A DNA stretch of 64,000 nucleotides, from the NCBI GenBank assembly GCA_030686995.1, contig CM060703.1:118154861-118218860 (forward strand), given 5' to 3'. Of this stretch, positions 1-9,319 are shown in pieces; position 1 is the stretch's first letter; each line of letters starts with the position of its first letter. Position numbers and translations under genes: made by a program. The notes beneath the pieces are model-generated. The model had not been told where the DNA came from and did not search any database. It saw nothing but the letters and a program-made list of their open reading frames with translations. Source of the stretch: Artemisia argyi (taxonomy: Eukaryota; Streptophyta; Magnoliopsida; Asterales; Asteraceae).

Positions 1-437
1 GAATGGCTAAATTGATCCCAAACAGTACTCTTTGGAATTAAACAATGAAGTAAAACATGTATAAAAAACTTCCAGTGAGGACTAACCATGGCTTTCTAAA
101 AAGTAAGCTTATTCAACGGTCCATCATACCCAATGTCTCTAAGTGTATTCCAAATCTCTTATTTAGCAAACAAAACAGAGCCTCCTTCATCTTCAAACAA
201 CAGAGCCTCTCTGATTGTTGCTTTTGTTACACAAATAGCTCTCCCAGCAACTGTAGCATGTATAATATCTTCTCCATCTTCAACCTCTGACCTTGCTGTA
301 TCCCAAAACTCATGTATCCAAGGTCCAGTTATCTCTGGGTTGACTAAGATTGAGTAATAGATTGTGGTTCCAGTGAGAAAGTTAATAATCCCATGAAAAT
401 CAAGGTTATGTTGCGTTTCCTCAAGATTGGCTATCAT
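1..437 (-). pseudogene. RE-A ORF3, N-terminal part (env-position protein), truncated by window edge
   Basis: The ATG is at 437 on the minus strand. The first about 92 codons resemble the start of RE-B ORF3: both share a hydrophobic/aromatic block around residues 15-50, with an FL stretch, NP and an FW pair (EFWDT here, QFWNT in RE-B). A stop follows at about 156-158. Beyond it the same frame continues recognisably with another stop near 90, and the phrase SPHWKF there matches CPHWRF of RE-B. Proteins of this type recur downstream of pol in Asteraceae Copia elements. Their biochemical role is unknown, and 'env-like' describes position only. The rest lies left of the window. Confidence 0.75.
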
Positions 438-1038
438 GTTGTGTTTGGTGTTGGTTGGTCAATGTGCCATTGTGATTAGGTTTAGAAAGAATAGTTGTAA
501 TCGGTGAATAATATGAACGAGTTTGATGAACAAGAATGATGAATGGGTACGAGTGAATAAATAATAAAAAGATATGAAGTATATAAGGATAATATACAAA
601 AAAATCACGGTTAATTAATAATTTTACCGTTATTTTTGGAAGTGATTATCCCCATATCTTTCGAAAGTTTGTTACCCACAAATCTGACCGTTGGAACAGT
701 ATCTGACACGTCAGCGTACCCTTTATATCACCAAGCAGTACTTTCCATAATGTATGGAGCAGTACCTTCAGTTATAAACCCAAACAGTATGTTAACCAAA
801 ATACTTCCCAAGCAACATATCTTGAGAGTTGACTGTTTGACCAAAATATCTTTGAAAGTCAACCCTGATTAATGACTATCTCCCCAAATTAATTCCCAAA
901 GCTACCATGGTAAGTCAACTTCAATACACTTCATTTAATGACCATATACCTTTACTTTGCCTATAAAAGCAACTTTACCAACAACAAATTGCATTCATCT
1001 CTTCCTTCATTATCAGAACACAAAAACTAGTGAAAACA
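438..1038. promoter_or_regulatory. RE-A divergent intergenic region between ORF3 (minus) and antisense ORF (plus)
   Basis: About 600 bp separate two genes reading away from each other. On the plus side a TATA box lies at 961-969. On the minus side a weaker TATA-like TTATATAC lies at 579-586, about 145 nt before the ORF3 ATG. Two copies of the RE-A family motif, GCAGTACTTT (735-744) and GCAGTACCTT (759-768), sit between the two starts. Partial copies (ACAGTAT) flank them. No coding sequence was recognised. The arrangement mirrors the RE-B region at 16206-17123. Confidence 0.55.
961..969 (+). promoter_or_regulatory. TATA box of the RE-A antisense ORF
   Basis: CTATAAAAG lies 70-78 nt upstream of the ATG at 1039 and is followed by a C/A-rich leader typical of plant mRNAs. 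The equivalent RE-B gene has TATAAAAAG at nearly the same distance (64-72 nt). Confidence 0.7.
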
Positions 1039-1494
1039 ATGAGTCATATTCCTTTTGTGAACATCTCATCTGACTCTGATGGCTCAATAGATTCAGAAAT
1101 AAGCTACTACCCTGACTCTGAGTTTGAAGATCCAGGATGGTTGGATTACATTCCTCCCCATGTAGAGTTTGTGAGACCCCATGTATCATTCTCATCAGTG
1201 AGTGTTGCAAACTCTTCCATAACTGATGTAGCCAGCACTACCAACAAAAAGCCCAAGAAGAAAAAGTCCGTCCCTGGTTCATCTCTGGCTAATGAGCTTC
1301 CACATGCTTTAACTCAAGCCCTGGAATCAGCAATACAGAACATGAAGTGGCCTGCTCCAAGGAAAGAGAAACCACCCAAGCAAGTTCTTGGCCTGGCTTG
1401 CCCAAGAAAGCAAGCTTCTTTTGATGACAAAAGAAAGACAGTTCAGAAGGGAAAACAGAGCTATGAGGGCAAGGGAAAAAGACCTATGGAGTAG
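1039..1494 (+). CDS. RE-A antisense ORF, intact, unknown function (151 aa)
   Basis: This intact ORF runs opposite to gag-pol, between the RNase H end and ORF3. The ATG at 1039 was chosen because the TATA box and leader point to it; the few codons upstream lack another ATG. The N-terminus is acidic and serine-rich (repeated SDSD/SE runs), followed by a GW..Y.PP motif, a lysine-rich stretch near residue 70, a short predicted helix, and a conserved basic C-terminus with PPKQVLGLACPRKQ, SFDDKRK and EGKGK.PME. RE-B encodes a clear homologue of 152 aa at the same place and orientation, while the sequences around it have diverged, so the protein has probably been under selection. I recognise no named domain. 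The acidic head and basic tail would suit a nuclear or nucleic-acid-associated factor, but that is inference. Confidence 0.8.
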   Translation: MSHIPFVNISSDSDGSIDSEISYYPDSEFEDPGWLDYIPPHVEFVRPHVSFSSVSVANSSITDVASTTNKKPKKKKSVPGSSLANELPHALTQALESAIQNMKWPAPRKEKPPKQVLGLACPRKQASFDDKRKTVQKGKQSYEGKGKRPME

Positions 1495-1625
1495 GTTGTG
1501 TGGAGCTTGGTAGTAGGTTGTGGTAGTTGTTTGTTTGTCTTGTCTTGTCTGTGTCTGTTTCTGTGTATCAACTTAGTTATGATGGATCTTGTGGAATGGT
1601 TGATGTAACTCCTTTCAGAATGATG

Positions 1626-1631
1626 AATAAA
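1626..1631 (+). terminator. Poly(A) signal of the RE-A antisense ORF
   Basis: AATAAA lies about 130 nt after the stop codon at 1494, preceded by a T/G-rich stretch (1500-1560) of the kind found in plant far-upstream elements. With the TATA box at 961 it outlines a complete transcription unit. Confidence 0.6.
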
Positions 1632-1716
1632 AAAACTTTTCTTTTGTATGATACATGTAGCCTCCCTTCAAATAATAACTAACTACTAACTACTAATGCC
1701 TCCCCTAAAATATAGC

Positions 1717-2224
1717 TTAATTATTAATCATGCCAATACTCACAACTAAAAAAGTAAATCTTAAAACATCAAAGCCCTTTGTGAGTAGATCTGCTACATT
1801 ATCATTAGTATGAACTTTAACCACATTGATAAGCCTGTGCTCATAGCAATCTCTAATAAAATGATGCCTAATATGAATGTGCTTGGTCTTGAAATGATAA
1901 ACTGGATTCTTCACAATACAGATAGTACTCTCATTATCAATGTTGATAGGAGTATTCTTGAAGTTGAATCCATAATCCAAAAGCTGATTTTGCAACCAAA
2001 GTACTTGTGCACAACAACTTGCAGCAGCTACATACTCTGCTTATGTGGAAGAAGTTGCTGCAATTGTTTGCTTCTTACATTGCCATGAGACTAATCTGCT
2101 TCCAAGGTACTGCATCCTCCAGTTGTGGATCTTCTGTCATAGTTGTCTCCAGCATAATCACTATCTGAAAAGGCTTTTAGATGGAAAGGTGAGTCCCTAG
2201 GATACCGTAATCCTAGTTCAAGTG
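1717..2224 (-). pseudogene. RE-A RNase H, C-terminal part of pol
   Basis: The minus-strand reading 1995-1717 contains the Copia RNase H tail: a YGFNF segment, NESTICI with the catalytic-region Asn/Asp block, the TKHIHIRHHFIRDC motif, and the terminal DLLTKGFD. The upstream stretch 2224-1996 holds the remainder of RNase H with a broken frame. Relative to the RT frame (2225-4375) the tail is in another frame, so at least one indel separates them. Confidence 0.85.
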
Positions 2225-4375
2225 TCATACCTTTGGATGAACTTGATGTCTTGCACATAAACACACAGCAAAAGTAATATCAGGTCTTGATGCAGTTAAA
2301 TACATGAGACAGCCAATCATAGACCTGTATAATGTGACATCAAAATCTTCTCCTTCTTCATCTTTTCCCAAAGGTTTGTTAGTATCCACTGGTGTAGATG
2401 TAGGCTTTACAGTTGTGAAATTGAATCTCTTAAGAATATCTGCAACATACTTATCTTGACAAATATATATTCCACTGCTTGATTGTTGCACTTGAAGTCC
2501 CAGGAAGAATGTTAATTCTCCCATTGAACTCATCTGAAACTCTTTCTGCATAAGATCTTCAAATTCCTTCACCATAGATTGCTTAGTAGCACCAAAAATA
2601 ATATCATCTGCATACACTTGGACAAGCATGATATCCTTCTTATCTCTCTTGATAAACAAAGTCTTGTCAATAGCTCCTCTCCTATAACCATGCTGTAGTA
2701 GAAAATTGGAAAGTCTTTCGTACCAGGCTCTTGGCGCTTGGTGAAGGCCATACAGGGCCTTGATAACCTTGTAAACTTTGTTTGGGTGTGCAGGATCTTC
2801 AAAACCAGGAGGCTGTTTGACATAAACTTCTTCTGTAATTTTGCCATATAGAAAGGCACATTTAACATCCATTTGGTATACAGGAAATCCCATATAGGAT
2901 GCAAAAGCCAAAAATAGCCTGATGGCTTCAATCCTTGCCATAGGAGCAAAAACTTCATCATAGTCTACTCCTTCTTCCTGTCTATATCCTTGAGCCACTA
3001 ACCTTGCCTCATTCTTGATAACATTCCCTCTTTCATCTCTTTTTACCCTGAAGACCCATTTTGTTCCAATCAGTCTCTTACCATCAGGTAAATCACATAA
3101 TACCCATACTTCTTGAAGTTTAAACTGTAAGAGTTCTTCTTGCATAGCTTCCAGCCAACTCTCCTTGGCTAATGCTTGTTTGATATTCTTTGGCTCTTCT
3201 TGAGATAGAAAACAAGCAAATAAATACAACTTCTGACCCTTGTGATTCACCCTGTTTTGTTTGTAGATAAAACTAAGTAAAGAAGTATGTTGTTGAGACA
3301 TATTCTTAACCTTAGTCCTTGTGAGCACTCCTGAAGCTGAGGGTCCAATTATGTTGGTAACAAGATGAGTTTTATGAATTCTTAGAGTAGGAGTTGGTGA
3401 AACTTCAAGATTATCTTCCAAATTAGTTAAATCAGGATCTTCATTAGAATCTGAGAAAATGCCTTCTTGATCCAATTCATCATCAGTGTCTTCTAAGGTA
3501 ATCTTGTTGGGATCTTTTAAATCATCAGTATCTTCTAAGTCAGGCATGTTAGAATCATTCACAGTATCAGTGTTTATCCAATTTGAAGTCTCTAAAGGTT
3601 GAAAAGTATTTTCAAATGGATTAGCAGCACTTTGGGGTAAAGTACTGTCAGTGCCTTTAGCCTTCTTCTTTTCTACTTCATAAGCTCTCCTTTGTTCATC
3701 TTCATAAGACTTAGCCATTGTTTCTTGAAAAAGCATCCTACTAAGCTCATCTTGAATGGCTTGATCTTCATCAGATACTAGTATCTGTGGTGGAACAGTA
3801 CTTTGAGGATCAACAGTACTGTTAGGTTTAGCAGTACCTTGAGGCTCAGAAGTACTCTTCTTCTCATCATTGGCATTATCATTTGGCTCAACATCAGATC
3901 TTAAATTAACATCATGAACAATGTACTTTGCTTCTTCTTCATTGGGAGCAGCTTGATTTTCTTCCCTTACATGTACATAATTCATAGATGAAGACATTAA
4001 ATCAAGATCAAACATCCAATCAGGACCTTTACCTTTAGAATTTTCTTGCTTTTTCAGAAAATCAACATGAAGACATTCTTGAACCTTTTTAGTAGCCCTG
4101 TTGTACACTCTGAATCCTTTGCTATTTGTACAATATCCCAATAAATATCCTTCATCTGACTTCCAATCAAATTTGCCCAAATTATCAGCAATGTTTAAAA
4201 TGGTTAGGGGACATCCAAAAGGTTTCATAAACTTGATGCTAGGCTTCTTTCCCATGAGTAACTCATAAGGTGTCTTCATTTGAGGTTTTTTCACTGATAC
4301 TCTGTTCAACACATAAGAAGCAGGACTTACAGCCTCAACCCAGAATGGAACAGGTAATTGAGAGTATGCAAGCAT
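2225..4375 (-). pseudogene. RE-A reverse transcriptase and start of RNase H (pol fragment)
   Basis: An open stretch of 716 codons. The first about 120 residues are the end of the integrase region (FWVEAV, TPYELLMGKKP, FGCP). They are followed by a long acidic linker (residues 130-330) and the Copia RT core, with [44 protein letters not shown], the active-site box YADDIIFG and the FFLGLQVQQ segment. The reading ends in RNase H at a stop. The acidic linker contains at least five AGTAC-centred family motifs (3640-3855). RT would copy element RNA into DNA in virus-like particles. The flanking frames are broken, so no complete pol can be made. Confidence 0.93.
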
Positions 4376-5028
4376 TGTCCTTGCTGCTTCTATAAGAGTT
4401 CTATTCTTTCTTTCTGCAACTCCATTTTGCTGAGGAGTTCTAGCAATACTGAACTCTCTTTTAATTCCTTTCTTGGCACAAAGTCATCCATTATCTGATT
4501 CTTGAAATCAGTCCCATTGTCACATCTAATGCCTCTAACCTTGAGTCTTAACTAATTTTCAAGTGCTATTATAAGATCATGAATAGCATCAAAAGTTTCA
4601 TCTTTGAAGCATAAGAAAAAGACGCAACTAAATCTGCTACAGTCATCTGTTACAACCAAGCAGTACTTCTTCTTGTTGAGACTAACAACTGAAACAGGTC
4701 CAAGCAGATCCATGTGAAGCAATTCCAAATGCTCTCTAATGGTTTTCTCATCAATCTTCTTACAGGAAGCCTTGTGTTGTTTACCCTTCTTACAAGCAAG
4801 ACATGAGTGATCATTCTTGAATGTTTTAGAAGGTAAACCTCTAACTAAATTTCCTTTGACCAGCTTATTGATGTTCTTGAAATTTACATGCCCCAATCTT
4901 CTGTGCCATTGATGTGCTTCTTCCATTGTTGCTCTTGCAATCAAACATGTTGCTCTTTCAGGAGAATTGACATTCTTTAAGTCTATGTTGTACACATCAT
5001 TAGTTCTTGGTGCTCTCAGCATCACCAA
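4376..5028 (-). pseudogene. RE-A integrase (GAG-pre-integrase zinc finger and catalytic core)
   Basis: The reading 5028-4552 has the HHCC zinc finger (WHRRLGH ... CLACKKGKQHKASCK) and the first part of the catalytic core (HMDLLGPV with the first catalytic Asp, then VVTDDCSRF). A stop at about 4551 and a frame change relative to the RT reading break the rest. The region 4376-4551 still holds integrase-like sequence such as the NGVAERKNRTLIE-type block at about 4390-4430. Confidence 0.88.
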
Positions 5029-5070
5029 GTTTCTATCTTCTAACTTAAAACCAGGAGAAAGTGTAAGACA

Positions 5071-5367
5071 TTATGTGTAAAAGAATAACACAGGGTACTT
5101 CTTATCACAAATCTGAGAGACTGACAAAAGATTGAATTTGAGCTCCATCACATATCTAACATCCTCAAAATCAATGTTTCCTGCCTTGATAGTTCCTTTG
5201 CGAGTTATTCTTCCTCCATCAGGATCATTCCCAAATGCAACTTTTCCTCCAAAATAAGCTTTAAAATCTGACAAGAGCTCCTTTTCTCCTGTCATTCTTC
5301 CAGAACAACCACTATCTACAATAAGATGATCTTTAAGCTCCTCTTCTGGGTTGACCTTCATACACAT
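5071..5367 (-). pseudogene. RE-A protease domain
   Basis: The reading contains LIVDSGCSGRMTG, the D-S-G aspartic-protease active site of Copia elements, followed by GKVAFG, GTIKAGNIDFEDVRYV and LLSVSQICD. It lies in the -1 frame relative to the upstream gag reading (5394-7115), as in RE-B. It ends at a stop before the integrase finger, so this copy is inactive. Confidence 0.85.
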
Positions 5368-5393
5368 GAAAAAGGTTAGTTATTTTTAGGAAT

Positions 5394-7115
5394 CTAAGCC
5401 ATTACTAACTTGTGTTCCCCTTGTGGAGTGACATACTCAAATTCTTTGAGTATGTAATCACCACTGTCTTTGAAAACATGATCAAGAATTAAGGTTTTTG
5501 TTTCCAAAACTGTTGGTTTATCATGGTCAATTTTCCCTTTTTCACCCTTAACCTTTGAAAGTACTGGTTCTTCCCCAGCAGTACTTTCTTTCTTAACCCA
5601 TTTAGTTGTAACTTTAGGAGTTGGGCTCTGTGTTCTAGCATCTTTTCTTGTGTTGTAAGGCCTTCTAGGTTTGTAGTAGTTGAATCTCCTAGGTCTTACA
5701 TTTGAGTGTCTGCTAGCAGCATCTTGGTTAGGGAACTTTTTATCAGTACTTTGTGAAGGTACTGAGGGTTTGGAGTATGATCTTTTCTGATGAGGGTACC
5801 TATAGTCTTCTGAGAAATTACTATGGTTAACCCTATTTGTATAATTCCAAACTGGTTTGTTGTCCCTTGGCTTATTCTCCCTATGACTTGGTTGTTCAGT
5901 TCTGGTCTTTGGATATTTACTTAAGTATTCTGAATGATAATCACAGTCTTTAATCAAATGATGAGGACTATAACATACATAACAGACTTTTGGACCAAAA
6001 TCCCCAAATCCCTTTCCATGAGTTTTTCTAAAATTTGCAGTATTTTGAAAGTATTTTCTTGAAGGTACTGCTGAGTGATCAGCAGTACTTTCAAAAGTGT
6101 TTGAAGGTACTGCTTGTTTTGAAAACTTTTTCTCATCAACCTTAGGTGCTTCAACAGATTTTTCTAAAGTTTCAGGATTAGATTGACTTTTAAGCTTTTT
6201 CCTAAACTCTAGGTTATCTACCCCATAACAAGAAACATCTTTTCTAGGTGGTTGAAAGCTACCTGGGGGATTAGGAACTGCATTGTATCCCTTGTCTTTC
6301 TTAAATTCAGGAGGTGTTGGACTAGGGTATTCCTCATCACTAGAAGTGTTTTCATCTAAACTTATGAACTCTTCATCACTAGTGGAGGTATCTACTGTAA
6401 GATTTAGTTCCTTACTCTTAAATGGAATGCCTTCATTGCTATTATTATCATAACCTAGGCCAGTTTTAATGTTTGATGTTCTTTGCTTTTCAACAAATTG
6501 AACATTTGACAGACCTGATTCATTCCAAATAGCAAGTTTTTCTAATAACTTATCTCTCTCACCAGTAACTTTCTCTAGTTCAGACACCTTACATCCTAGT
6601 TTCCATTCACTCAACTTAACTAGGTATTCCTGTTGCTTATATGTTTCAGCCCATGCTACTTCATTGTTTTCATGTGTAATTATTTTGGCCTCCATTGACT
6701 CTAAAGTCAATTGATAGCCAGTTATCTCAGCCCTAGCCTTTTGAAATTTATCTCTTTCAGCTACATGTTCACTAAGCAAATTTTGATACATATCATTGCA
6801 CTTAGAGCATACCTCAGAGCTAGTGGATGAACTTGGTGAAGTAGCTACCATTGCAAGCTGAACAGGTGCTTCCTCAAACTCCATGCTCTAATCAAAGCTT
6901 CCTAGACCATCTCTTGACTCCAAAGCAGCATATCCAGGCTCTTCATCAAATGTTGTGCTCCAGTCTTCCAATGCAACCATTGAATAGGTTACAGGTTCAT
7001 CATCAAACTCATTGGACCAATCAATCTCTGACAGATTCTCTTGAGCAACCAAAGCTCTTGGTTTTGGTTCAGTAATAGGAATCTCTTTTCTTTCTGGCTT
7101 GGGTGGTTCAATCAT
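5394..7115 (-). pseudogene. RE-A gag, C-terminal half with coiled coil and second zinc knuckle
   Basis: One frame, broken by a stop at 6885-6887. The 7115-6888 part is acidic. The 6884-5394 part starts with a predicted coiled coil (residues 30-125, many Glu/Lys/Leu), then a serine/acidic linker, then a zinc knuckle CYVCYSPHHLIKDC (C-X2-C-X4-H-X4-C) near residue 300, then a basic, Arg/Tyr-rich RNA-binding tail. The gag C-terminal linker contains at least seven AGTAC-centred motifs (5558-6115). The layout matches RE-B gag residues 400-900. Confidence 0.88.
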
Positions 7116-8228
7116 CTTGTTTGCTTGATACTTTACAAATTTTCATTCCCTTGCAAAGTGACCAGTCCTTTGACCCTAGAAGCACTCAATTTTGGACTTA
7201 TCAAATGTTATTCCCTGTTTAGCTCTGAAATTGATGCCTTTTCATGTCTTATTTACATACTTCTTGATCCTTGCAGTGAGCATGGCAACTTGCCATCCGA
7301 TATCAATTTCTTCCAAAGCATCATCATCTATTTGCAATACATCCTCTTGATAGGTTACAGGTAGAGATGCTTGTTGTGCAAAGAATGAACATAGAACATC
7401 ATCTGAGGTGGGGGTAATTGATTGTGATGAAGTGGTAGTGACCATTGTTGTACATGGAACCTGAGTTTCAGTCACAGTTCTTTAGATAGGATAAGCTGTA
7501 CCTTTGTTGGAAGTACTGCTTCTGTTTTTTAGAAGAGACAAAAGCAATGTTTTGGGGTTTCTGATGTGTGCTTGAACCTGTAGTACCATTCATCTCATGC
7601 TCATACACCTTCAGATTGTTGTAGATATCATCAAAGTCCATTGTGTCTAGCCCTGGTTGTCCTCTGATCATAGTAGCAACTACATGCCATGCTGATGGAA
7701 AACTTCTAAAGAACTTCAAATTAGCATCTTCAACTGATGCCTCAGCATCATATAGTTCTAGCATACTTAGAAGATTTTGGAATCGTTCATAAGCAGAATC
7801 TAGACCTTCTTTTCACCAACAGTGAAAGTTTCAAATTGTTGCTTCAGCAAATTCCTGTGCATCTTCTTGGAAGCATCATTACCTCTAAACTTCTTCTTAA
7901 TTGCAGCCCATAGTTATTTGGCATCCTTGGCATCATGAAACTTTAATAAGTGACCTTCAAGAATAACAGACAGCAGTATGTTGAAAGCTTTGTCTTGATT
8001 TCTTTTAGTAGCAGCTGGTATGGTTTGTTTAGGTGGTGTTGGTTGTCCAGGAATCTCCACTAGTTCTTCAAGTTGCATATTACCATTGACAATCACATCC
8101 CATAGTGCATGGTCTGTGATGGCAATGTACTGCCTCATCTTCATGGCCCATAAGTCATATTCTCCCTTCTTAACAGTTGGTATTCTAACAGCAGTGATTG
8201 ATGGAGCAGGTGCAGCCTCTGTCTACAT
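7116..8228 (-). pseudogene. RE-A gag, N-terminal half, frameshifted
   Basis: The ATG at 8228 is followed at once by a TAG codon (8225-8223). Then LWAMKMRQYIAITDHALWDV marks the start of the Copia gag (DUF4219/UBN2 type). Fragments 8144-7914, 7764-7468 and 7475-7242 lie in more than one frame. The first zinc knuckle near 7190-7140 is destroyed: one Cys is changed to Gly and two positions are stop codons, while the GHFARE core is still visible. Confidence 0.85.
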
Positions 8229-8291
8229 CTTGAAGGGTTTGTAGTAAAATCGGTTTAAATATTTTTCTTCTTAATCAGAGTTTCCAACACA

Positions 8292-8304
8292 AGCTCTGAT
8301 ACCA
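8292..8304 (-). other. Primer-binding site of RE-A
   Basis: On the minus strand the sequence is TGGTATCAGAGCT, complementary to the 3' end of initiator tRNA-Met, the usual primer for plant Copia elements. It lies 2 nt from the LTR end at 8307. Confidence 0.9.
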
Positions 8305-8306
8305 CT

Positions 8307-8775
8307 TGTTGGATCGATGTACTCTGATCAAACTACTTTGTAGCTTGTAAAGGTTTAATAATATTAAGTAAACTTAACACTATTAATATTGAAACACTGT
8401 TTAACCTTGTAAAGTATGCGGAATCTACTAACACAAAGCTTAAGAAGAACTTTTATATTAACCAAACTTTGAACCTGCTTTGTTACACAGATTCACTAAC
8501 AATCCCTAACTATTATCGACTTTGAACAACTCTAAAAACATATATCGACTAATACCTCTTAAGGCTCTTTATATAGATAACCTTAAGTCAGTTTACAACA
8601 TATAACTTGAACGATAAGTCATTATCCCTAACTAATTCTAGAATATTCGTTCAATATTACACATTAATCCTTTAATTAATATTGCACATAAGTCCTTGTT
8701 TCCTTCGAAGTACTTTGAACATTCTTCAGTAAACAGCAGTACTTTGACTTTTCTCTTCAGCAGTACTTTGACTTT
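8307..8775 (-). repeat. RE-A 5' LTR, first part
   Basis: The plus-strand reading begins TGTTGG and the other end (20688) is CAACA, so the LTR has TGTTG/CAACA inverted ends. Total length is about 528 bp once the 59 bp beyond RE-B are added. A minus-strand TATA box (TATATAAAG) lies at 8575-8567. Upstream of it, at 8708-8770 and 20641-20671, are five copies of the AGTACTTTG motif, several as GCAGTACTTTGAC. The LTR is split by RE-B. Confidence 0.88.
8567..8575 (-). promoter_or_regulatory. TATA box in RE-A LTR
   Basis: TATATAAAG on the minus strand would start transcription toward gag. The cluster of AGTACTTTG motifs lies 130-200 nt upstream, continuing beyond the RE-B insertion. Confidence 0.55.
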
Positions 8776-9255
8776 TGTTTGGAATTATACTAACAGTTAC
8801 CACGGCTAAGTGAAGATGTTACAACTGCTGAAGATTGTACTTGCAGTGGAAACTCATTACCACTGCAAGAACATATATTACCACTGCTTATTAGATAACT
8901 CTTAGGAAACGTGTTTAGATGAATATAGAATAGATCTTGTGTATATCTTATTCTATTAGCATTATACTTATCTTGTAGAAGAGGACTCCTTGTGCTATAA
9001 AAGGAGATCCTAGGTTAAAGGTTAGATATACGTTTTCTAGAGCTTCAAGGTGTAACCATAGTGATATCAAGATCACTCGTATTATTATTATTAATAATAT
9101 TAGAGCTAATCGTTTGTTACATACATTTTTCTTATTTATAAACAACTGTCTTACTTACAATCAAACTTCTAAGTGTTACTAAGTAGATTCCGCATACTTA
9201 GTGATATAATTCAAAGTATCAATCTAACACAAGTTCAAGGTGTTTAGATCCATCA
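8776..9255 (+). repeat. RE-B 5' LTR
   Basis: 480 bp, starting TGTT and ending ATCA. The TATA box CTATAAAAG is at 8995-9003. Three copies of the family motif lie in 45 bp at 8843-8887; the first two form an inverted pair, GCAGTGG and CCACTGC, separated by 10 nt. Confidence 0.95.
8995..9003 (+). promoter_or_regulatory. TATA box in RE-B 5' LTR
   Basis: CTATAAAAG lies about 110 nt downstream of the motif cluster and about 325 nt before gag. The same box is at about 20364-20372 in the 3' LTR. Confidence 0.65.
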
Positions 9256-9257
9256 AG

Positions 9258-9270
9258 TGGTATCAGAGCC
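9258..9270 (+). other. Primer-binding site of RE-B
   Basis: TGGTATCAGAGCC lies 2 nt after the LTR and is complementary to the 3' end of initiator tRNA-Met. Confidence 0.95.
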
Positions 9271-9319
9271 AGGCTTTGATACTTTGATTTAGAAGACTCT
9301 TGTTCACTCAGAAGAATCA

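Larger units (their letters stand above)
1..8775 (-). mobile_element. RE-A: SIRE-like Ty1/Copia retrotransposon, main part
   Basis: Minus-strand Copia element. Read on the minus strand the order is 5' LTR (8775-8307, completed at 20688-20630), primer-binding site, gag, protease, integrase, RT/RNase H, an antisense ORF (plus strand), then the start of a sense ORF3 that leaves the window at position 1. The 3' LTR is not in the window. RE-B is inserted in its 5' LTR, so RE-A is older than RE-B. Several frameshifts and stops show it is dead. The domain order gag-PR-INT-RT-RH and the extra 3' ORFs fit the Sirevirus/Maximus lineage of Copia. Confidence 0.93.

Noticed and set aside
9258..9270. TGGTATCAGAGCC sequences as possible tRNA gene pieces
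   Set aside because: They are primer-binding sites beside LTRs, without the rest of a tRNA.
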